A DNA stretch of 64,000 nt, from the NCBI GenBank assembly GCA_905250025.1, contig CAJNOJ010000061.1:248001-312000 (forward strand). The letters are read 5' to 3'. Numbering within the stretch: the stretch's first letter is position 1; the number at the start of each line of letters is the position of its first letter. The position numbers and the translations under genes are program-made. Of the stretch, positions 1 to 10,591 are shown one piece after another. Source of the DNA: Adineta ricciae (taxonomy: Eukaryota > Rotifera > Eurotatoria > Adinetida > Adinetidae). The notes beneath the pieces are model-generated. The model was given only the letters and a program-made list of their open reading frames with translations. It was not told the DNA's origin and ran no database searches.

Positions 1-2171
1 AAATTGAATCAAACTAGAGGATGTTTTTGAACCTTATACAGTAATGTGATTGACTATGGAACAAAAAATGACATTTAGCTCGAGTGAATCAATGCCTATA
101 TCGGTCACAGGCAGAGCAAACCAGCGAAATATGAACCTCTTCTTTGATCTTTCTATTCTTGAAAACATCAATGTTGACGCAGGAAAACGGATGAAATCAT
201 AGAATGAGTAGCTGTCTGGTCGACATTCACATACATAGGTAGTAAATACAACCTGCTGTGTGAGAAGCTAGCTTTCGCGTAACTTTCCATATATAACATG
301 AGCTTTGATAAATCCATTTCCCACGTATCGTATTTCACGTTTCTTTCCTGCAAGGTCATTATTTTGCACATTAGTAATTATAACTATGGTGTGTTTCATT
401 TCTAATCAAGTATCATTCCAGCATAATTTTTCTAATGCGTATTTTGAAATGGGTGCACTTACATATTAAAGTAGTGAAATTTGTTTCAAACAGAATACTA
501 AAAGAACGTCAACGCAAAAAATGTTCTAAATACTATCAAGTTTCGAAGATGAACCATGAAGATTTCTCGCTTCTCATATTTATAGATTCACACGAGGTAT
601 GTATCCAAAACTTTCTGACTCATCAGTGGAATTCCTGCTGTAGTATTACTGTAAACTCAAGTGAAAGAAAATATCCTTCTTTCTTCATGTTACTCCTTTT
701 CCAATCAAGTCTGTGCTATGAGTGAATTCTAAATAAGATGACGAATGAATAATAATTTTAGTATGCACAACTTGTGATAATCTCACAGAAATAACATTGC
801 TATGGTAGACCTCGAATGATCATCGTTAACATGCAACTCGCCGTTATTGTTCGTTTCTCGATTTCTGGCAAACATGATAGAATCAGTACTGTCAATCAGA
901 TTCAAACAATATGCTAACATGTATGTTCGCATAATTTATTCTTTTCATTGAGATATATCGAAACGGAGATACACATCCATCATTTGGTTTCATGTCGTAG
1001 AAAAAGTTTCTTTTTTATAATTAATAGGTTGTTCGATCTATGCACGTTGTCGACAGTCGAAAAAAGAAAGAAGAAAGGCTTTTACCGAATGTCTAATCTA
1101 GGAATGGTGATCTTTGTGCGGGCAGATGCGGATGTTTCGTTAGCATCTTTTCACTGTCATTTTCATTTATTATTCGAGTCCAACATAAGTGTAGAGAATG
1201 AGAAAATGAGCACTCTATCGCTCCCTTGTGTATAGTTAGTATCCGTGAAGTATGAAAACGACGAGGGCTATGCCATAGTCAGTATCGTTGCTTTCGCTTC
1301 GATGAAATGCAGTGAGAAAGCATGTTTTACTTAAATAGGATTCTTCTTTTCCTATCGTAACGTTCGTCTCGAGATTTCTCTATGCATTTCTAGGTTTTTT
1401 TTTCTTTTTCTCTTTCATAAATGAGATAATGAGAAGTTCCGGCAAAGAAATGGAAGTTGATCGGAGAGACAGAGAAAAGAGAAGAATGCCAAGTAAATGT
1501 TATCGTTCGTTTTCTATTCAACGGCAAATGTAAATTGCTCAAATATCTCACAATCTGTAATTAATCAACTTTAGCACAATATCATCCTCAATTAGATAAA
1601 TGATCACTTTATCAGGTGGTCGAGTAGATCACGAGATATGTTGTCTGATGACTTGTTTTCATTATTTCTATGTGTTTGTTTTTGTCCGACGACGAGAAAA
1701 ATAAAACGGAAATTTTCTGTTCGTGTTCTTAGTTAGTGTCTGTCAATTTTATTAGAAGGTCATTTTCTTCGTAATAGCATGCTAGTAGAAAATAAGAGAA
1801 AGTTAGCGCATAGATCGATACGTAGTCGTATTCAATTTGTAATTCGATAACAATTCTGTCGATGTTTTCTTATAATTTTTGTTCAGCAGAAAATTGAGCA
1901 CATGATGAGAAGAAGAAGCAGAAAACAATAGAAATATGTAAGGACAGTCTAGAAGGAAGATGTTGATGTTAAATCTCTAGTCTTCATGAGATGCAGAAAG
2001 CGCGGAAAAGAGAGAGAGAGAGGGACGAAGAAAAAAAATAGTGAGATAAGAAATAAATGAGCTTGTAACTTGCTTTCTTCTTCTTTTTTTTCTTCTTTCG
2101 TCTATTGCCTTTCCCCTATTTTCTATATTCTAGAGAAAAAAAGAGCTTTTCCTTAGTCATTCGAAATCTTT
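1..2171. other. Non-coding stretch, nothing recognised
   Basis: No open frame here looks like a conserved protein. The reading frames at 435-725 and 948-1235 are short, begin at arbitrary sites and have no recognisable domain. Around 2040-2150 the sequence is pyrimidine-rich (runs of TTC and TTT), just before the first coding exon of the gene at 2172, and probably belongs to its promoter or 5' untranslated region. The distal part may be the 3' flank of a gene outside the window. Confidence 0.5.
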
Positions 2172-3398
2172 ATGGCATTTCCAGTCGATACATTTAAAAG
2201 CAATCTTTTCGGTCAATTGAAATCGTACAGTAATGCCGTGCAAGGCGTTTTCGAACAACGGATCGGTAAGTTAACAGCGATTTATTACATGAATCTGAAC
2301 GAAATATATCTCACGTTGATAAACAAGACGGCAAAGAGAACGGAAATTCTTCAATATCGCCATTACTAATCTTTCATGTTACTTTTATTAGGCAACTATT
2401 CATCATCACACACGAATAGGTTTGTTTTGTGCCAGCTGGAAGAAGAAAGGGAATGCATTAATTTTTAACTGGCGAGAGCGCTTATTCGCATCTGATATGT
2501 TTTTCAAAAAGATCCGATAGTATTCTACTTATAAGTTCCGTTTCCAAGAAAGTATCGGCCGTTTGAAATGTCCTTTTACTATTTAATGATACATAGAGTA
2601 CGAGAGAACAGGAAAAGAGAAACATTCTATTTATTGACTTAATGAACACGCAACCATTTATTGAGAGACAGAGAATAACTAATGATATGATTGACTTTAT
2701 TTTTAGCACGACCGATACTCGCGTTTAAACGTGACTTAAGTCGGCCCACTTCAGAAGCGCGTACTACATCAGATCACGATGTTGAGACATCTTCTCGTGC
2801 GCGTCAAGGCTCGACGTCATCTTCTTCGCCACTGGAAATAATTGAGATCGATGCAAGTGGATCGTTCAAATCGATATTTGACAAAGTAAAAAATACCTTT
2901 TCACCATCGACAAAACGACGAACATCGGATAATACAACGACGGTGATAACAGCCGATGATGACTCACAAAAACAAGTAAAAGCTTATAATAAACCCTCAC
3001 GAAAGGCATTCTTACAATCTCGCAAAAGTGTTTCATTTGCTGATGATGTGGATGCGGACAGTGATAGTGACACTAATAATCAATATTCTATTGACGATCG
3101 AAATACAATTGTTCAGAATGCTCGTACACTTGCCGATCAAATACTTTTGGACAGTATTGATGAAATTTCAATGAATAAATATTCCGAAGACGATTTTATC
3201 GATGATTTTCATCACACGATTCGTCCACGACGTATCTCATCGAACAATGTCGAAGATCTAGTGTATCAAGACCTATCCGCGGAAATCGTTGCTTATGTAT
3301 TAAAACACGCATTACGGACAATAAAAAAAGAACAAGAGCAAATCACATCTGGAACAGAGAATACCAATGATGATGATGATTTCATCGATTTAAAATAG
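2172..3398 (+). CDS. Unrecognised 261-aa protein with PP1- and PKA-docking-like motifs
   Basis: Two exons: 2172-2265 and 2707-3398, joined by GTAAG..TTTTTAG; the split codon G|CA restores the frame and gives 261 aa. I do not recognise the family. The N-terminus (about 40 residues, MAFPVDTFKSNLFGQL...) is hydrophobic-amphipathic. The middle is Ser/Thr/Asp-rich and probably disordered. It contains RKSVSFADDV, which fits the RVxF PP1-docking pattern (K-S-V-S-F) and resembles the RVSFAD site of PPP1R3 glycogen-targeting subunits. Near the C-terminus LSAEIVAYVLKHAL is a predicted amphipathic helix with AKAP-like spacing of hydrophobics. The tail is acidic (DDDDFIDLK). A poly(A) signal AATAAA lies near 3490. 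The exon structure is well supported; a phosphatase/kinase scaffold role is only inference from short motifs. Confidence 0.75.
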
Positions 3399-3832
3399 TT
3401 CACCAAGATTATATCTTTGTTTATTTTTCTTATTTCATTGTATATAACTCTTCATTATCTATATAGTTCGAAGTCTTAGCGCATGACAAATAAAATGTTT
3501 TCTCGATTGGAAACACTGAGGTGGATCGGTATGTGTGTTCAACGGCTTAGAAAGAAAAGTCTTATAAGATATTTACTATACTTTATAGAATGACGTGATT
3601 AGAATGTAAGCATGTGTTAGACTTTGAATATTCTTGAGGGAATCTGCGAACATACCATACGATCTGATGAGAAAACAAAATGTCATGATTTATTTTGATT
3701 GTTTAATAATGATTGAATAGCTAGTTGATATGGAAAGGTTGTTTACGAAAGGAAACCATCATATCTACTTTATTTACAAAAATAAATATTTCGTTTTGTT
3801 TTCCAGCTACACATATTTAAAAAGAAAATCAA
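3399..3832. other. Convergent 3' untranslated regions
   Basis: Gap between two convergent genes. It holds AATAAA for the plus-strand gene near 3490 and, on the minus strand, AATAAA near 3769-3774 for the F-box gene. I see no other gene. Confidence 0.6.
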
Positions 3833-5093
3833 TTACGGACTATTCAGTTCTGATTCGTTGGATGCACCGAAAACTAGATTGTTATTAGATTGTAATCCCA
3901 GTAGCCAAATGAAGCCGTCATCAACACCTTTCAATGTATCAACACAACAATCTTGCACTAACCATTGGTTGGCAAAGGAACTCATTTGTAGCTCGCGAAC
4001 AACATCAATAGCTGACCAACGTTTGGTTTCGGTATTTCGTACACAGGAGAGAACCAATAATGGTAAATTTCGAAATTCTCTAGTCATCACTTGTAGTTCC
4101 GTACAGAAATCACTCAATTTGTTATCACGACTAGCTTCAATAACGTAGACAAGACCATTTGCTTCACGGCAAGCATCGCGAACTTGTGGACTGATATCGA
4201 AATCATCGATGTGATTCGAGCGAACGAGGCGATTGCTTGTCGCTAAACGATCACCGGTTTGACGATTTTCACGTTCCTTCATACAGTTGGTGTATAGAGT
4301 AATTAGGTTGAACACATGACTTTGCAGCTTTATTTTTATACCAGATCCGAAGCCGGCATGGCCGGGAATCATTCCCATGGTTTGAAAACGTTTTGATTCA
4401 TCCCAAAGAAGGTTTTTGACTAATGGAGATGTGTAACTTTCTAATCCAGGGCCAAACATAATCAAATCTTTCGATCCGATAAACCAACTTCGAAAATAAT
4501 TCGAAAATTGGGATAAATAAACAAGACTGTCATTGATCTGATTTGAGCAACGGTGAATGGTTGGAGAACAAGTAAGGAAGATTTCTTTTTGTGAACGGTC
4601 TGATTGGACAAGCATATAACTCAGTGGGTTGGAACGCGAACTGACTGCTGGCCAAGTTTTCATATCATGCAATAATCTTTGTTGCCAGACATTGTCATCT
4701 GTTGCTAAACGATACCATTTTTTGCAAACATTCGAGATTTGACAGAGATCGATCGGTCTAAGGAATGAGAACAGATGAAGATAGACTTCATCCGGAAGAT
4801 CAAGTATCGAGAGAGCTGTATTGTTATTATCGTCTGACATTTGTTGTTCATCAGTATTAGCCATTGTTGAGTGTCGGTGAGAAAATTGTTGGCCACCACC
4901 GATGACAAAAACCTTGAAAAACAAAACGATTGATAGTTACGAATAACAGAAACGAAGAAAAACTATATTTCGGTAAATTATTCACCTGTTCTTGATTAAG
5001 TTTGAGTCCAGTTAATGAGGTTAGAAACTTGAATGTGTCACGTCGTTTATCTTCATTAAGCATCTGTTGAATAGTCGCCTGAATGTTTTCCAT
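3833..5093 (-). CDS. FBXO4: F-box only protein 4 (FBXO4)
   Basis: Two exons on the minus strand: 5093-4986 (36 codons, phase 0) and 4912-3833, joined by a 73-bp GT..AG intron; 395 aa, close to the 387 aa of human FBXO4. FBXO4 is a substrate receptor of SCF (SKP1-CUL1-F-box) ubiquitin ligases, with TRF1 and cyclin D1 among reported targets in vertebrates. The F-box is at about residues 75-115 (SILDLPDEVYLHLFSFL, then KKWYRLATDDNVWQQRL). The C-terminal half matches the atypical small-GTPase-like domain of FBXO4: GLESYTSPLVKNLLWDE, GMIPGHAGFGSGIKIKL, EANGLVYVIEAS, and LLVLSCVRN and IDVVRELQM in the positions of G4/G5-like strands. The first exon carries an N-terminal helix with no clear name. 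Start chosen at the first ATG of exon 1, just downstream of a divergent promoter region. Confidence 0.88.
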
Positions 5094-5910
5094 GGTTATT
5101 ATGAAAAAATAGCTATGGTAAATGACATCGTTGCTGTTTTTATACTATGCACTCATGCTCAGAAGCAATCGAAACAGCCACGTCTTCATATGATGACGTG
5201 GATGACGCGTTTGCTAGCTTCATGAGTCATCCATATTTCATTGGCTTGCTTGCTTGTTTGCTTTCTACCTACTCGTTCTGTTTTCATGCTGTGCCGGCAA
5301 GAATATGAGCACAGAGTAACAATCACGATACACGTCAGTAATCGTTTGGCAAAACAAAATAACATGAATCGCTTCGTATGTTTCACTTTCATGCACAACG
5401 CAAATATTTCAATCTAGTCACAGAGAGAAGAAAAACGGAGTAACTAATATTGCTGATTGTGAATACTGTCTAAACTTGTTCGTCTAATTCATTTGGTGTT
5501 AATCTATCATGATAGATATATCAAAAGTAATAATGATGGATGTTATCGATGGAATTTGTATACGAGATGCTGTCTACATAATTCGAACTCATGATGGAAA
5601 AGAAAAGACACCCTTGCACTATGTATTTCAATCAGATTTGAGCTTCTTCGAGCCTATACAATGGAAGAATCATCAATGAGGAAGTACGATGTCACTTTTG
5701 TACTTACGCATAAACTTTTCTACCATTTAGGATGGGTAAAGAGCGTACGACATCATCGCCTATCGTTCTTTCCATTGATGCATTATCTTGACCAATCATG
5801 ATCGTAGTCTTGTTTTTATCGTTTTTCTTTTCTTCACATTTTACACTCAACTCGCCTCACTGTTTCGCGAAACGAAGAACAAAACAAACTTTATAATACT
5901 TACTGATATC
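5094..5910. promoter_or_regulatory. Shared 5' region of FBXO4 and hnRNP L
   Basis: About 0.8 kb between two divergent start codons, so it must contain the promoters of both genes. It is AT-rich with no convincing open frame. I see no specific motif I can name. Confidence 0.45.
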
Positions 5911-8900
5911 ATGGACAAACGTAACACATATCCCAACTCATCGCGGCAAATGTCTGATCCACGTCGCAAGTAAGTTTTCGATAAATCTATATCACCTCAT
6001 TCTAATTCTCATTTGTTTGAAGTATGCTACAACATCAGCGAGGAAATTTTAATAATTATATGCGAGATAGTAATAATAATAGTAATGATAATTCAAGAAA
6101 TACGGGAGCGTATGGCGGACAAGGTATCAAACGTATGCGCGGTGACGATTTTCGAAACGATCAAGGTAGTTCTCATCGTATGAAATGGGATTCATTCGAT
6201 GACAATAGAAACAATACTAATGTAACACCATTGGAAGGAAATGATGTTGATCAACGATCAGAGTATGAGACAAACGAAATACGCCTCTTAGTTTTAAGTC
6301 AATTTTATTTTAGAGCTATGAATCCATTCACAAATTTTACAATGAATGAAACAGCTGTGCTTTGTCTTACCGTTCAAAATGCTAAATATCCGATTACATT
6401 GGTAAACTTTGATTTTACGACGAATATCTTATTCTACGTGAACGTTTAGGATATAATTCAAAAGATATGTTCGATAACTGGACAAATTTTACGTATTTGT
6501 ATATTACGCCGACGTTCTATTCAAGTTCTTGTTGAATTCGATTCGGCCGAAACCGCCCGCCGAATCAAAGTTGAACTGGATGGTGTACGTTTTCTGCGTT
6601 GTTTCCTTCCTATTCTTTTTTTCATCGTTCTCTCTTTCAGGCTGATATCTACTATGGGTGCTGCACATTGAAAATCGATTTTGCTAATGTAAATAATCAA
6701 TTTCCTTGGCATAGATCTATGAACATCGCATTTTTTAGTTGAAGCATCTCGTCGTGCGCGTCAACGATCAAGATAATCTCGATTTAACAGTCGATGATAA
6801 CCGTAAGTATTCAACAAGATTCGATCTTCTTCTTCAAAATATCAAACAGGGATTTCGAAAGCGAAAAGATGATTATAAATGTGAACTGTTTATCTTACAT
6901 TTAACATCAACAACCAACAAACATCTCATAAAATGTCTAGAACTAAATGTATAGAAGCGATGATAATTTATACCAATCTAGCGAATCATTTTTATAAAAA
7001 CTCATGACAAACATGTACGAATTCCTCTCGACAATTATCATCACAACAAAGATTTAAATGTAAGTAAGAGACATCATACAAGTATCTATTCATATCGAAT
7101 TAATTTATACACATATAAACTTCTGTACTCTCAAAGATATTCGACATAACTAAAATTGACCCGTCTATCGATTAGATATAAACGTTTCTTAAATAATAAT
7201 TTTTTGAGATAAAATAAATCTGATACTTTTGAAGCTATTTTGCTGCGTATAAATACTCCCACCGTAAACTTAATCTCCTCCGTATTTGCCATTGTATCTC
7301 GTGCGATATAAATACTTTTCTCCTATAAATAGATTTTCAGTTGAAAATGAATAAATAATTATTGCGATAAACTACGCATGTCTGCTGACTCTAATCTATA
7401 AATCGTTGTGTCCCCCAAGGTTCAAATGATACTTTTAATATTTCATGAGATAAATACTTTCAAGTCGAAAAACGATGAATGATGCTATTTTACAATATGT
7501 TTCTCTTTTATTTAGATTGCAGACAATACGGTTGAACAAGAAACGATCAATGTACAAGGAGATTCTTTTTCTTTCAAGCTTCTTTCAAAATTGATGAGAT
7601 GAGTTCATCTGTATCTGATATCTTGCTTTAGGATATGGCCATCGGAAGACATTATTATCGTCACCACCGCCGTCATCATCAGCCACTAATCGTTTCGGTA
7701 ATGAAACAAATCTATATTAGTTCGTTTAACGTCTCTTAACTTCACTTTAGAACCTTCAATGGTTAACAATGATTCGTTTTCGGTACGTTGAAGAGACTTC
7801 TCCGTAAATATTTGAACAGCGATGATTTTCTTAGGCAAATGCAAGATTTGCTTCACCGGCCATCAATACTCTAGATCGATTTTTAAATCAACGTATGCCA
7901 TCGCAGGATAGATCAGCGTCATCGTGGGAAAATCCAGGAAGTTTTCAATCGTCATTGGTACAACAACAATCATCACAATTATTTGATAATAACTCACGTT
8001 TTCCCGCTTCGCAAATGAGTTCTCTTGATCGTTCACAACGTCTTCCTCCTTATCAAGCCGAATCGGATCGTTTTCGTGAACCATCACCACCACGATCCAT
8101 GAAATCGGACTGTTCGGTCTTCAATGTTGATGGCCTTTCTTCACCGAACTGGAACTGTGAACGCTTATTCAATTTACTCTGTGTTTATGGAAATGTCCTA
8201 CGCGTACGTTCGAGTTCTCAAACAGATTTATTCACTTGATTGTTGCATTCTTTCTAGATCAAATTTTTGAAATCGAAAGAAGGTGGGGCTATGGTTCAAA
8301 TGAATCGTTGTGAAAATCTTCATCAACATTTGAAAAATCTAAGTTCAACATTCATTTTCGGTCAAACATTTACTATTTTGTAAGTTCATCGTTCGAATCA
8401 TCATTTTACTCCTATGTTTTTATTCTTTTTTTTTTCAAAGTAATTCACGACAAAGTGAAGTGCAACCTTTAGCACGGCCATTTCCATTAGAAAATGGCGA
8501 TGCATCCTATATGGAGTTCGATACAAATCGTAATAATCGTTATTTAACAAGTGATCAAGCTATGAAAAATCGACCTGTCGGTCCAGCACATGTGCTCTAT
8601 TATTTTAATACGCCACCGAACATGTCTGAAGTTGATATTGTCCGATTCTTTGAGGATGTCGGTGCTAAACGACCAGTTAAGATAAAAAATTTTCCATCAC
8701 GCAAAGAATCCCATCGTAAGCATTGTTTTCGAAAGCATTCAACTGATAAGCTATCTTTATCTTTTTCTCTACCGTCATAGACGACCGTGATCGACGACAT
8801 AGTAATCAACCGAGAGGTGTGACTGGCCTAGCTGAATTTCGAACAATTACAGATGCTTGCGAGGCTTTGATCCTAGCGAATAATTATCCAATACCTCATT

Positions 8901-9178
8901 CATGTAATTATAACAAATTTTCGTCTGTAATCAGAGCATATACACTCATGGATTTATTTTTAGCATCGAGATGGCCATACTTTTTCAAACTGACATTTTC
9001 TGCTGCACCGATCACCGAAGAGGGTGCACTATTGGGCGAAGAGATAAATACTAGTGCAGCTATAATAACTATCGACAATGATCGACAGCATCGTCAAAAA
9101 TCATCCGACGACAATGATCGAAATGCAAGTTCTTCGAACGAACATCGCCGACGTCGTCATAGTAGCCCGTCGTCGTAG
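5911..9178 (+). CDS. HNRNPL: hnRNP L-like RNA-binding protein (three RRMs)
   Basis: Twelve exons, 5911-5969, 6023-6262, 6314-6401, 6450-6584, 6641-6688, 6739-6802, 7632-7697, 7751-7782, 7835-8203, 8258-8379, 8441-8715 and 8781-8903, plus the last exon 8964-9178. They sum exactly in frame to 611 aa (human hnRNP L is about 589). hnRNP L binds CA-rich RNA in the nucleus and controls splicing and mRNA stability. RRM2 is clear: ICSITGQILRICILRRRS, VLVEFDSAETARRI, then ADIYYGCCTLKIDFA followed by VVRVNDQDNLD, the hnRNP L-specific extension. RRM3: NCERLFNLLCVYGNVLRIKF, GGAMVQM. RRM4: HVLYYFNTPPNMSEVDIVRF, then RWPYFFKLTFS. The N-terminal 120 residues are Asn/Arg/Gly-rich and lack a recognisable RRM1. 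A Pro/Ser/Gln linker separates RRM2 from RRM3. The intron 6803-7631 is much longer than the rest. AATAAA near 9224. Confidence 0.9.
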
Positions 9179-9317
9179 TTTGGTTTTCTTAGCGAATGTA
9201 AATCTTTTCTATGTGGAAGTTCAACAATAAACAAGAATAGAAACGAATTAGAATGACTTTTATACATTAGTACTGGTACAGAAAGAAAAGAACTGGAAAA
9301 GAGAATGTGTCACTTCC
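9179..9317. other. Convergent 3' ends of hnRNP L and lipase
   Basis: A gap of only 139 bp separates the stop codons of two convergent genes; it contains AATAAA at about 9224 for the plus-strand gene. Confidence 0.6.
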
Positions 9318-10591
9318 TTACGTTGGCGGATGATATTTTTTCATTTGAGCGATCAAATCTGAATAGATGACTTTATTTGCAGTCATTCCCCAAACGAAGT
9401 CTAAATGATTGTAATCTGGAATGTATTTCTCGTAGACCAAACTTTGAATATTATCAAATATGTAAGCGACATCCACAGGATCAGCGAGCCAATCTTCGCC
9501 GGACCAAAATATAGCTGTTGGAATTTTTATGGGACGAATTGAATATAGAGGTGGTGTCGTTTGATTGTAATGCAATTGATTTTTTTCTGGTGAACCATAA
9601 TCATATGCTTCGAACAGATTCGACTGTATACCTTGGGCAAAGTGAATCATATTTTTTACAGAGGTTCCACCAGGTTCGTGAGCACCGTAAACAGCAATGC
9701 GGGAAATGTTCATATTATTCGTTTCTGGTCCGCATAGAACGAATAGAATATTTTCACAGACTTCTTTATCGATAATCGTCTCGTCACAAGCATGTTCTGC
9801 AAACCAATGTATCATGGATGATGAAGGTAAAAATTCATTTCGGCCAAATATTAAATGCCAAACACGTTCTATACTGTCTGCTATAGCGGGTGGTGATAAG
9901 TATTTGATAGGCGATTTAATATGGCCGAGTTGTGCTATTGGTGCTAATGCTGACCAAAAGCTAACACTATTTTGTAGAGCACTATTCATACGACCGAATT
10001 CAGCAAAAGCAATAGCTGTTCCTTGTGAATGGCCAACATAAGCCACTTGTGTATGTTTTGTTGCGTTTAAAATATAATAAATCATTGATGGTAGATCATC
10101 ACGTGCCATATCGTCCCAGCTGAAATCCCAGAATTCTTCGTCATGATCAGGATTGTATTTGACGTGGGCACGAGAATAGTAATTTCCACGCATATTTCCC
10201 AGCCAAACATCATAGCCGGCATCAGCTAAGATGAAAGCGAGACTTTGATCGGGAAAGTTCATCACCCATGTTACTGCACTATCAAGAAGCCCATGTTGCA
10301 GAAGAACTGGTCGACCTACTGATGAGCCATTACGACCATGTGAGATGCGAAAGACGCCCAAAATATAACCATCTTCTGTTACGACTTTATGTTCTTCGCA
10401 TGGATAACCTTTGGTTTGTATAAGTTGGGTTATATTGTAATCACAATCTGGATCACATTTTCCTTTTCGATCGAAAGGTGCTGTCCAGCATATTGAAACA
10501 AGGCAAAACAATATCCAAATGCCTAGAATAACAAAAGTAGGTCAGTTCAAATGATATCTCGATTATTTTCAAGACTTTTACCAGATATCAT
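9318..10591 (-). CDS. Secreted acid lipase (lysosomal/gastric lipase family)
   Basis: Two exons on the minus strand: a 10-nt first exon (10591-10582, coding MIS plus one base) and 10522-9318; 404 aa, the size of human LIPA/LIPF. The tiny first exon supplies the start of a signal peptide: MISGIWILFCLVSICWTA. The family hydrolyses triglycerides and cholesteryl esters in lysosomes or the gut lumen. Family marks: GYPCEEHKVVTEDGYIL near the mature N-terminus, VLLQHGLLDSAVTWV (oxyanion region), WLGNMRGNYYSRAH, the nucleophile elbow GHSQG (Ser), the acid in SGEDWLADPVDV (Asp) and the catalytic His in YNHLDFVWG. All three catalytic residues are present. The abhydrolase-1 lipase lid region and paired cysteines (CDETIIDKEVCENILFVLCG) are also conserved. 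Which of LIPA or LIPF is the true orthologue cannot be told. Confidence 0.93.

Noticed and set aside
435-1235. Two plus-strand open frames (435-725 and 948-1235)
   Set aside because: Short, no ATG context, no domain, no splice partners; look random in AT-rich DNA.
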